The position numbers and the translations under genes are program-made. From Rhodopila sp. (GTDB taxonomy: Bacteria; Pseudomonadota; Alphaproteobacteria; Acetobacterales; Acetobacteraceae): 33,855 bases of DNA. How positions within the stretch are numbered: position 1 is the stretch's first letter; each line of letters begins with the position of its first letter. The DNA lies in NCBI GenBank assembly GCA_031291715.1, contig JARLIN010000226.1, positions 1-33,855 on the forward strand, read 5' to 3'. Of the stretch, positions 14,803-22,213 are shown piece by piece. The notes under the pieces are model-generated. The model saw only the letters and a list, made by a program, of their open reading frames with translations, was not told where the DNA came from and did no database searches.

Positions 14803-17373
14803 ATGATGCGGCCGCGCATGGGCGTGTGGGCTCCGTCGTGTCTTGTGGTTGCCTTGACGATCATGGTCGCGGCGGCGCCCGCCGCGGCGCAGCAGATTGG
14901 CGGCGCGGTCATCGGCGCGCCAGTAACGCCAAACGCCGAGCAGGTGACCGGCGCCCTCGGTTCGCCCCATGCTACGACAACGATTGACGGCCGCTATCTA
15001 CCGCCGCCGCCCCAGCAATTCAGGGGCCAGATCGAGCTAAACGCCGATCAGTCCAAGCCGGGGTGGCCAGCGACGGTGGTGCCCCCTAAGGGCGCGCCGA
15101 ATATCCTGCTGATCATGACCGACGATGTGGGCTTTTCCGCCCCCTCCACCTTCGGCGGTGTGATCCCGACGCCGGCGCTGGACCGCATTGCCGCGGACGG
15201 GCTGCGCTACACCAATTTCCACTCGACCTCGCTGTGCTCGCCGACCCGAGCGGCGCTGATCACCGGCCGCAACCACCACTCGGTCGGTTTCGGCGTGGTA
15301 TCCGAGGCCGCGTCCGGCTATCCCGGCTATGACAGCGTGATCGGCCGGGACAGCGCGACGATCGGCCGCATTCTGCTGGAGAACGGGTACCGCACCTCCT
15401 GGTTTGGTAAGGACCACAACACGCCGACCTGGACGGCAAGTCAGGCCGGTCCATTCGATCAGTGGCCGACCGGTATGGGATTCGAATATTTCTATGGCTT
15501 CGTCGGCGGCGACGCGAGCCAGTGGGAGCCGAACCTGTTCCGCAACACCACGGCGATCTACCCGTATGTGGGCCATCCCGGCTGGAATTTGACCACTGCG
15601 ATGGCGGACGATGCCATCCACTGGATGAACCAGCTGAACGACATCAATCCGACGTTGCCGTTCTTCCTGTATTACGTTCCCGGCGGGACCCACGCGCCAC
15701 ACCATCCGACACCGGATTGGGTGCAAAAAATCACCGACATGCACCTGTTCGATAAGGGGTGGAACGCGCTGCGCGACCAGATCTTCGCCAACCAGAAGCG
15801 GCTCGGGGTCATTCCGCAGGACGCGCAATTGACGCCATGGCCGGACAAGCTGCTGAAGACCTGGGATTCCCTCAATGACGAGGACAAGAAGCTCTTCATC
15901 CGTCAGGCGAACGTCTATGCAGCTTACCTGGCCTACACCGACCACGAGATCGGTCGCGTGATCCAGGCAGTCGAGGACATGGGCAAGCTGGACAATACGC
16001 TGATCATCTATATCAGCGGCGACAACGGCGCATCGGCCGAAGGTTCGCCGAACGGCACGCCGAGTGAAGTGCTACAGTTCAACGGCATCGAACTGCCGGT
16101 GGCTGATCAGATGAAGTTCTACGACGCCTGGGGCACCCAGTTCACCTATAATCACATGGCAGTGCCATGGGCCTGGGCATTCGATACGCCATACAAATGG
16201 ACGAAGCAGGTTCCGTCTTTCTTCGGCGGCACGCGCCAGGGTATGGCGATCTCCTGGCCGGCACGGATCGCCGACAAGGGCGGCATCCGCTGGCAGTTCC
16301 ACCACGTGATCGACATCGTGCCGACGCTGCTGGAAGTCACTGGCATCCCCGCGCCTGTCTCGGTTGACGGTATTGGGCAGAAGCCGATCGAGGGCGTCAG
16401 CCTCGCCTACACCTTCGACAAGGCCAACGCCGGCGCGCCCTCGCCGCACCACACCCAGTATTTCGAGATGATGGGCGTCCAGGGTTTGTACAACGACGGC
16501 TGGATGCTGAGTGCGGTGCCGATCCGCGCGCCGTGGGACCTGCTCGGCAAGGCGATCACCGATCCCGCCCGCGCGTTCAAGTTCGAACTGTACGATGTGC
16601 AGCATGACTGGACACAGTACACCGATGTTGCCGCGGCGAATCCCGCCAAGATGCGGGAGATGACGGACCTGATGTTTGCCGAGTTCGCGAAATATCAGGT
16701 GCTGCCGCTGGATGCCTCGGTCGCGACACGCATGGTGCTGCCGCGCCCGTCAATGTCTGGCGGGCGCAAGGTGTTCGTCTACACGGGCGTGCCGGTCACC
16801 GGACAGCCGCGAGGCACAGGACCGGACTTGCTTGATACATCCTACACGATAACGGCGGAGATTGACGTATCGCAGGGCGGCGGTGACGGCATGATCGTTA
16901 CCGATGGCGGGCGGTTCGGCGGGTACGGGATGTATCTGGTGAAGGGCAAGCCGGTGTTCCTGTGGAACCTGCTGGACCTGAAACGCGTGCGCTGGGAAGG
17001 GCCGGACGTGCTGACGGCCGGCAAACATACGCTTGAGTACGAGTTCAAGTATGACGGGCTCGGTCTTGGGACGCTGGCGTACAACAGCATCAGCGGCCTT
17101 GGCCGGGGTGGCACCGGCACGTTCAAAGTGGACGGCAAGGTGGTTTCGACGCAGACGATGGAGCACACGGTACCGCTGACCCTGCCATGGGACGAAACGT
17201 TCGATATTGGGTCTGATACCGGCACGCCGGTGGACGATCAGGATTACCAGGTGCCGTTCGCGTTCAATGGCAAGATCGACAAGCTGACCTTCACGATCGA
17301 ACCGCCGGTGCTCACCGCGGATGACAAGCAGAAGTTGCAGGAAGCTTATCGCGCCGCGCAGGACGCGAAATAG
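14803..17373 (+). CDS. Exported arylsulfatase (type I, formylglycine-dependent)
   Basis: An 856-residue sulfatase of the alkaline-phosphatase superfamily that hydrolyses sulfate esters. The signal peptide is cleaved probably after AAAQ (about residue 29). The catalytic domain begins at GAPNILLIMTDDVGF (metal-binding Asp at about residues 107-108). The sulfatase signature is LCSPTRAALITGR with Cys145, the residue converted to formylglycine, and GDNGASAEG supplies later metal ligands. A beta-rich region after about residue 650 forms an extra C-terminal domain seen in long bacterial arylsulfatases. GGAGG 7 bases before ATG 14803 fixes the start; ATG 14806 is an alternative. No maturase gene for the Cys is in the window. 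Flanked by IS remnants on both sides, yet intact. The substrate is unknown. Confidence 0.93.
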   Translation: MMRPRMGVWAPSCLVVALTIMVAAAPAAAQQIGGAVIGAPVTPNAEQVTGALGSPHATTTIDGRYLPPPPQQFRGQIELNADQSKPGWPATVVPPKGAPNILLIMTDDVGFSAPSTFGGVIPTPALDRIAADGLRYTNFHSTSLCSPTRAALITGRNHHSVGFGVVSEAASGYPGYDSVIGRDSATIGRILLENGYRTSWFGKDHNTPTWTASQAGPFDQWPTGMGFEYFYGFVGGDASQWEPNLFRNTTAIYPYVGHPGWNLTTAMADDAIHWMNQLNDINPTLPFFLYYVPGGTHAPHHPTPDWVQKITDMHLFDKGWNALRDQIFANQKRLGVIPQDAQLTPWPDKLLKTWDSLNDEDKKLFIRQANVYAAYLAYTDHEIGRVIQAVEDMGKLDNTLIIYISGDNGASAEGSPNGTPSEVLQFNGIELPVADQMKFYDAWGTQFTYNHMAVPWAWAFDTPYKWTKQVPSFFGGTRQGMAISWPARIADKGGIRWQFHHVIDIVPTLLEVTGIPAPVSVDGIGQKPIEGVSLAYTFDKANAGAPSPHHTQYFEMMGVQGLYNDGWMLSAVPIRAPWDLLGKAITDPARAFKFELYDVQHDWTQYTDVAAANPAKMREMTDLMFAEFAKYQVLPLDASVATRMVLPRPSMSGGRKVFVYTGVPVTGQPRGTGPDLLDTSYTITAEIDVSQGGGDGMIVTDGGRFGGYGMYLVKGKPVFLWNLLDLKRVRWEGPDVLTAGKHTLEYEFKYDGLGLGTLAYNSISGLGRGGTGTFKVDGKVVSTQTMEHTVPLTLPWDETFDIGSDTGTPVDDQDYQVPFAFNGKIDKLTFTIEPPVLTADDKQKLQEAYRAAQDAK

Positions 17374-17484
17374 CCGCTGAACGATGGAATGGATCGGTCA
17401 TCTGGGAGGATGGCGGATCCGTTTCGCTGATCTGATTGCTCAGCGTACTGCGGAAGCCTTGGCCTTGCCCTGGGGATCCCCACC

Positions 17485-17823
17485 ATGCCCAACGAATTTC
17501 CGTCCGGGGTGCGCTATCACCCGCTGAACGTGCTAGCCGACGCCAAGTCGACCGCGCCGGCTGAACTGGAAGCCCTGCTGCACGAGCCGGAAAAGGCCAA
17601 CGTCGTACTGGGCAACGGCAGGGTCGAGGCTCTCTTCATCGTGGGCTACCGCGTCATCGCCGAGGCCGTCTTCGGGGTCAAGCCCGAGTACCTGGAAGCT
17701 TCCTTCGACGAGATGCGGAAAGGCCGCGCCGGCTTCCGCACCCCTCTTGCATCGGACTCCGTTAGCCCCGGGAACAGCGCGAGGTGCCGCCGCAGATGCT
17801 CCTCCCTTGCGGTCGGGCTGTAG
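17485..17823 (+). pseudogene. Hypothetical gene truncated at an IS66 remnant
   Basis: The frame starts at ATG 17485 and encodes a protein-like stretch of about 85 residues (MPNEFPSGVRYHPLNVLADA, then ELEALLHEPEKANVVLGNG and AEAVFGVKPEYLEASFDEM). It then passes at about 17745-17765 into DNA that on the other strand is the IS66 transposase remnant. The last ~25 residues (Ser/Arg/Cys-rich) are therefore foreign. I do not recognise the family; no signal peptide or membrane segment is visible. It follows the sulfatase by 111 bases. The ribosome site is weak. Confidence 0.5.
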
Positions 17824-18119
17824 CCATACAGCACCCGGTCGGGGCCGTTTGGCCGCCGAACGGGCGATCATCGCGCGTAGCGCCACAGACGCCCCGTATG
17901 AGTGAGGCCGCGGCCAGGGGCCAACACCGGCACGGCGGTATCGTCGGCATATACCCGATCCGCCGACATGACATGGGTGCCGACCGGCTCGACCAGCGGG
18001 CGCATCAGCCGTGCCGTTTGTCCCACCCAATCCACCAAGGTCGAACGATCCAGGTCGATCCGCCGAGCGAGGCTCACCACTTCGGATTTCTTGGTGCAAC
18101 GGGTAGTCGACGCAACCAT
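17760..18119 (-). pseudogene. IS66-family transposase (TnpC) remnant, frameshifted
   Basis: The minus strand carries consecutive pieces of an IS66 transposase. They read RRIDLDRSTLVDWVGQTARLM and YADDTAVPVLAPGRG (from about 18090 down to 17868), then DDRPFGG in a second frame, then VLYGYSPTAREEHLRRHLA in a third. The sequence ends at about 17760 where unrelated sequence begins. The first catalytic Asp region (ADDT) is present, but the rest of the catalytic domain, TnpA and TnpB are missing. Dead element. Its downstream break coincides with the truncation of the hypothetical gene on the plus strand. Confidence 0.85.
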
Positions 18120-18285
18120 CCTCCGCGAAGTCCATGCACGAAAATAAATGTGATCAAGACTTTATTGATATTGTAATTTCTGCCCCTTACCGTGGATAAA
18201 GCATTCGCTGACCTGCTACCTGACGACGCTTCCGCCGGTAAAAAAGAACCTCAGCATCTCTCGCAGTGAAGAAGGCTGGCACGAT

Positions 18286-19272
18286 ATGCTCGATGCCGTT
18301 CGCGTGATCGTTACTGGCTCGGCTGGTTTCATTGGCAGCCATCTGGTCGACGCGCTGGTAGCCGCGGGGGCGCGTGTGACCTGCATGGTTCGGTATAACT
18401 CCAGTTCCAGTGTCGGCAATCTCGCCTTCTTGCCGGCCGAGCGCCTTGCGGAGGTGAGCATCGCCGCAGGGAATATTGAGGATAGCGACTTTGTCCTGCG
18501 CGCGGTCGAAGGCCACGATATCGTTTTGCACCTGGCTGCATTGATTGCCATCCCGTACTCGTATGCAGCCCCCCGAAGCTACGTGCGAACAAATGTCGAA
18601 GGCACCCTGAACGTGCTAGAAGCCGTTCGTCGAGTCGGCACCAAGCGTCTGGTGGTCACCAGCACGTCCGAAGTTTATGGCACCGCACGCTACGCACCCA
18701 TTGATGAGGATCACGCGTTACAGGGGCAATCGCCCTATTCAGCTTCCAAGATTGGCGCCGACAAGATCGCAGAGGCGTATTTCCGTTCGTTCGACACCCC
18801 GGTGGTGACGCTCCGCCCATTCAACACTTATGGTCCGCGCCAATCGGCGCGCGCCTTCATCCCGACCATCATCAGCCAGGCGCTAACGCAGGACCATGTG
18901 AAACTGGGAGCAGTCACGCCCCTGCGCGATATGACCTTTGTCACGGATACTGTGAAGGGCTTCCTTCTGGCTGCGACCACGCCGGGTATCGAGGGCTGTA
19001 CGATCAACCTGGGGAATGGCGAGGCACATTCGGTCGGCGCATTCGCTCGCCGTATCCTGGCACTCATGGGGAAAGACTTACCGATCAGGCACGATGGGAC
19101 GCGCGAACGTCCGGCCGGCAGTGAAGTGATGAAGCTCGTCTCGAACAACACCAAAGCCCGGGACTTACTTGGGTGGACGCCGAGCACCTCCCTGGATGAG
19201 GGCCTTCGGGCAACGATCAATTTTATCGAGAGGCACCAGCACCTTTATCGGGCTGAAACCTATACTGTTTAG
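18286..19272 (+). CDS. LegB-like NAD-dependent sugar-nucleotide 4,6-dehydratase
   Basis: This 328-residue extended short-chain dehydrogenase has the Rossmann motif TGSAGFIGSHL near residue 10, the STSEVYGT strand, and the catalytic YxxxK at Tyr151/Lys155 (YSASK). It also has RPFNTYGPRQSARA, which is characteristic of LegB-type UDP-sugar 4,6-dehydratases, as are AALIAIPYSY and QGQSPYSASKIGADKIA. The expected reaction is conversion of an NDP-hexose (UDP-GlcNAc in LegB) to its 4-keto-6-deoxy form. GAAGG about 13 bases upstream of ATG 18286 supports the start. It is the first polysaccharide gene but lies 2.1 kb ahead of the main operon, where a DegT aminotransferase would use its product. Substrate identity is inferred. 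Confidence 0.88.
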   Translation: MLDAVRVIVTGSAGFIGSHLVDALVAAGARVTCMVRYNSSSSVGNLAFLPAERLAEVSIAAGNIEDSDFVLRAVEGHDIVLHLAALIAIPYSYAAPRSYVRTNVEGTLNVLEAVRRVGTKRLVVTSTSEVYGTARYAPIDEDHALQGQSPYSASKIGADKIAEAYFRSFDTPVVTLRPFNTYGPRQSARAFIPTIISQALTQDHVKLGAVTPLRDMTFVTDTVKGFLLAATTPGIEGCTINLGNGEAHSVGAFARRILALMGKDLPIRHDGTRERPAGSEVMKLVSNNTKARDLLGWTPSTSLDEGLRATINFIERHQHLYRAETYTV

Positions 19273-19699
19273 ATGTCAAGCGAGGTTGAGATCTTCGCCG
19301 TCCCCTTGCCAGGCAAGCCCCGGCCAGGTGGCGATTGACTGACCCTGAGGCCGGGAGCGCCCGCATGATGGGGGGGGGAACAGTAGATGCTGCCAGCACG
19401 ATCACGCTGGCGAAGGCAATCGAGATCTTGGTCAAGGATTTTCGGATCCTCGCGTGCATGGGCATAAAAAAAGAAAATCAAATTTTATCGGCCGTCCGTG
19501 GCCCGCTGCATGCATGGTAGCATAGGCAACATAACCCGCCGCCCACACAGGTAATTGAACGCGTGCTTGAAAAATGAGAATGAGACACGCATATTACTAC
19601 CTCACGAATCGGATAACCCATGCTAGGGTTTCATATCTGAGACCGGCATTTCGAGCGGATAACTGTACCTTGACCTTTATGGGATCATAGGAACACTCG
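19273..19699. other. Intergenic stretch with a G9 tract and an AT-rich part
   Basis: No convincing gene. There is a run of nine G at 19370-19378, an AT-rich block around 19465-19490, and the 5' region of the HTH gene. On the minus strand an 80-residue frame (19223-19465) begins like a secretion signal (HARIRKSLTKISIAFASVIVLAAS) but turns to Arg-rich sequence after the homopolymer. It could be the eroded start of an exported protein. Confidence 0.4.
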
Positions 19700-20275
19700 G
19701 TGACTGACAAAAATTCTAATCATCTTGAAGGCGTCCAGACGATAACCACACCGAGAGGCAAGATCTCCCGTGCGGAATGGCCGGCGATCGGAGCGCGCCA
19801 TGCGGGGGGGGAATCGTTGGCGAGCATTGCACGTGACTACCGCTGCACGGCCCCGGCGATCAGATACATTGTCAAAACGGAGCGCCGCCGGGGTGGGGCC
19901 GGATATGCCGAAGCACAACAAGAAAATCCGGCGCCGGCTGGCCAAGCGGCCTTCCTAAAACCTAGGATGAACATCCCTTCAACACTGAGAACTGAGGATA
20001 TTGGTGCGCTCGTCGACACATACACGCCAACCAACCCCGTCTTGGGACCAAGTGGTGGCGCGAAGACGGGTGGGTTCGACGTCAGTCTTAGGGAAGCGAT
20101 GACATTGGAGATCTCGGGCTTCCTGGTGGCATTCGACGCGGTGGTCGCGGAAGCGACCCCCGAGGCCTTCAACCGGCTGCGTGAAGCTGCGGACCGGTTA
20201 CTCCGCGCGACTGCCCGTATCCGTATAGAGCTGGAGCGAGGTCCTGGATACCCTGTTGGCCGGACTAACAACTGA
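19700..20275 (+). CDS. Helix-turn-helix protein within the polysaccharide locus
   Basis: A 191-residue protein starting at GTG 19700, with AGGAA about 7 bases upstream. Residues ~20-55 (SRAEWPAIGARHAGGESLASIARDYRCTAPAIRYIV) read as a helix-turn-helix of the resolvase/homeodomain-like kind. A flexible linker rich in Ala, Pro and Gly follows, and then a helical C-terminal part (about 125-180, AMTLEISGFLVAFDAVVAE and NRLREAADRLLRATARI) suited to dimerisation. It is the only solid gene between the dehydratase and the main polysaccharide operon, so a role as a local transcription regulator is plausible. I cannot name the family. It contains a G7 run at 19804-19810. Confidence 0.7.
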   Translation: MTDKNSNHLEGVQTITTPRGKISRAEWPAIGARHAGGESLASIARDYRCTAPAIRYIVKTERRRGGAGYAEAQQENPAPAGQAAFLKPRMNIPSTLRTEDIGALVDTYTPTNPVLGPSGGAKTGGFDVSLREAMTLEISGFLVAFDAVVAEATPEAFNRLREAADRLLRATARIRIELERGPGYPVGRTNN

Positions 20276-20642
20276 GCCGGGTTCGAGTGATGGTTCGGCG
20301 GCGCTGATCACTGAAACATTCGCCACAAAGCGGGCGGAGGTGGACCGCGCAGGTTTTCTCCCGATGCCTATGGCGCGCGCTTCGCGCAACCCCTACCGGC
20401 CGCCGGAATGCGCGGAATGGGATAAGCGAAACTGCCTGTGCATGTTGGCGGCCCCACGCGCAAAGGGCAAAGGTGGCTAATGCATCATCGGTCTTTAGTG
20501 TTATATCAACCCGATCGTTCCAACCTAGTTCCATATGCATCTTCGGGATCTTTAGATCGTGTCTTGCGACGCGGAGCCATAGATCGATGATTGCATGCTC
20601 GGCTGCCGTTCTCGACAAAAAGCGTAAACGGATGTCTGGCAT
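20265..20642 (-). CDS. Possible small leftward gene, function unknown
   Basis: On the minus strand an ATG at 20642, with GGGGGA upstream, opens a frame whose first ~60 residues look like a real protein (MPDIRLRFLSRTAAEHAIID, then LWLRVARHDLKIPKMHMELG and VDITLKTDDALATFAL). The last 60 residues (Arg/Cys/His-rich) do not, and overlap a plus-strand frame at 20256-20480. It may be a short gene that has suffered a frameshift, or an artefact. No family recognised. A longer start at 20669 is also in frame. Confidence 0.3.
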   Translation of the reverse strand: MPDIRLRFLSRTAAEHAIIDLWLRVARHDLKIPKMHMELGWNDRVDITLKTDDALATFALCAWGRQHAQAVSLIPFRAFRRPVGVARSARHRHREKTCAVHLRPLCGECFSDQRRRTITRTRLSC

Positions 20643-20669
20643 CTCGTTTTCCCCCGGTGCCCATGCCAT

Positions 20670-21423
20670 TTCGATTTTTGTCAGAACTGCCGCGCGACGA
20701 CTTTATGAAGATGACATGACACTTTTGTTGTCTTAACCCAAGAAGAGCGATACTGCATCAAGGTCGAAGGTCAAATATGCGTTATAGTGCGTGTGCATCC
20801 TGTGCAGCCGCACGGTGCACCTGCCTGACAGCCTCGTATGCCAATTAGTTCGGAACCTTGGTCTGACGCTTTGTCTCGGCTCTCGTACCTTATACCGAAG
20901 CAGCAAGCAGCAACGCCCTGGCGCCAGTTACGGCACAGGCGATACTCAGTGCGGATGTCAAAAACCCAAGTGTAGGCTGGTCTCCCATTATGCCCTTCTG
21001 AAGGATCGCAAGTGAGGGCCCCGTGCCCTGCGGCAGCGCCACGATGCGCGTGGCTGCCTGGCCCCTTGCCCGTGACCTCACGCATCACGACCTCTGCGCG
21101 CGTATATCTCGTACAGTATTTATTTCGTCCGGGGATGCCAGTTCGCGGCTCTGGCGGTAGCAGAAGCAGTACGTCGAGCAGCATAAAACAGACCCAGATC
21201 AAGGCGCGGAACCTCATCGAGGAATGGCGAGCAAGCTTACGATTGCCGCTGGTGCTGGGGCATTGGCGGGTCGACATGCCTCACGGCCATAGGGGAACGC
21301 CTCCACGCGCATCCCATGCGACGGAAGGCTTATTATCGGCACACAAATGGACGTGAAAGAGAAAATAAACAATTCACCCAGGAAAAAAAATATGACAGCA
21401 TCCCTTTTTCGGGGGAGGAGATT
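20670..21423. other. Long leader region upstream of the polysaccharide operon
   Basis: I see no convincing gene here. Minus-strand frames contain short hydrophobic stretches (for example MRFRALIWVCFMLLDVLLLL near 21180-21220 and LGFLTSALSIACAVTGARALLLAASV near 20890-20970) in different frames, which may be traces of a decayed membrane-protein gene. GGCGGTAGC occurs at 21153-21161, and the last 80 bases are AT-rich, ending in a GGGGGAGGAG ribosome site for the gene at 21424. The operon promoter is probably within this stretch but I cannot place it. Confidence 0.4.
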
Positions 21424-22161
21424 ATGAAGGCCGTCATCCAGTCGGGTGGTAAGGGCACACGTCTGCGGCCCTACACGATGGTGTTACCGAAGCCGCTGAT
21501 GCCTGTCGGCACGAAACCGGTCCTGGAACTCCTGCTCAAATGGCTACGGCGACACGGGGCCCATCATGTCTATATTACCACCGGCCACCTCGGGCACCTG
21601 ATCCGCAGTTATTGCGGTGATGGCGGACAGTGGGATCTGCAGATCAGTTATACCGAGGAAGCCGAACCGCTTGGCACGATGGGCGCACTCAGCCTACTGC
21701 GGAAAGAACTGGACGAAACGTTCCTTATGCTTAATGGTGATGTGCTAACCGACCTAAACATCAACGACCTTGTTGCAGACCACCGAAAGAGCGGAGCTGC
21801 ACTGACCATCGCCACCTCGCGCCGGGATATCAAGATGGCTTTCGGAATAATCGAGCAGAGGGACGGGTGGGTTATGCGGTTCAAGGAAAAGCCGATTCTC
21901 CCGCATCACGTCAGCATGGGAATCTATTGCGTTGAGCCTTCCATTCTTAAGTTGATCCCGAACGGCGTTCCGTTCGGCTTCGACGACATGATGTATCGCT
22001 TGCTGGAAAAGGGGCTGCCGGTAAGGAGCTTCGTGCACGATGGGCTGTGGCTCGACATCGGTAGCGTGGATGATTTCCAGAAAGCCCAGGGGATGACCTG
22101 GGACGACCCGCCGACCTTCGAAACGGCACCGATGACGTTTGATAGCGTCATCGCTTCTTGA
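21424..22161 (+). CDS. Sugar-phosphate nucleotidyltransferase
   Basis: This 245-residue enzyme of the NTP-transferase family activates a sugar phosphate to an NDP-sugar. The signature GGKGTRLRPYT is at residues 8-18, with KPLMPVGTKP following and LNGDVLTD as the metal-binding segment. It is of the short type (no C-terminal left-handed beta-helix), as in RfbF/RmlA-like and CMP-sugar-type guanylyltransferases of polysaccharide clusters. ATG 21424 is chosen because GGGGGAGGAG lies 4 to 13 bases upstream; the frame is open further upstream but into AT-rich leader. It is the first gene of the tightly packed operon. Which nucleotide and sugar it uses cannot be read from the sequence. Confidence 0.87.
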   Translation: MKAVIQSGGKGTRLRPYTMVLPKPLMPVGTKPVLELLLKWLRRHGAHHVYITTGHLGHLIRSYCGDGGQWDLQISYTEEAEPLGTMGALSLLRKELDETFLMLNGDVLTDLNINDLVADHRKSGAALTIATSRRDIKMAFGIIEQRDGWVMRFKEKPILPHHVSMGIYCVEPSILKLIPNGVPFGFDDMMYRLLEKGLPVRSFVHDGLWLDIGSVDDFQKAQGMTWDDPPTFETAPMTFDSVIAS

Positions 22162-22213
22162 CGCCCTGATACAGGCTCCCCGCCATGGCTGTAATGCCGG
22201 AAGGAAGATGCTC

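Noticed and set aside
18165-18200. Possible sigma-70 promoter before the dehydratase (TTGTAA … GATAAA, 18-base spacing)
   Set aside because: Both hexamers match only 4 of 6 positions; the region is AT-rich, but this is not enough to call a promoter.
11674-18285. Search by eye for a direct repeat of the tRNA-Lys 3' end as an att site
   Set aside because: No second copy seen within the accessory zone; an att call would be unsupported.
20256-20480. Plus-strand 74-residue frame overlapping the HTH gene end (TTG start)
   Set aside because: Weak start, no recognisable domain and conflict with a minus-strand frame; not enough support for a gene.
20771-21277. 168-residue leftward frame in the operon leader
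   Set aside because: Contains one hydrophobic patch, but the rest is Cys/Arg-rich with no ribosome site; at best a decayed gene, mentioned under the gap entry.
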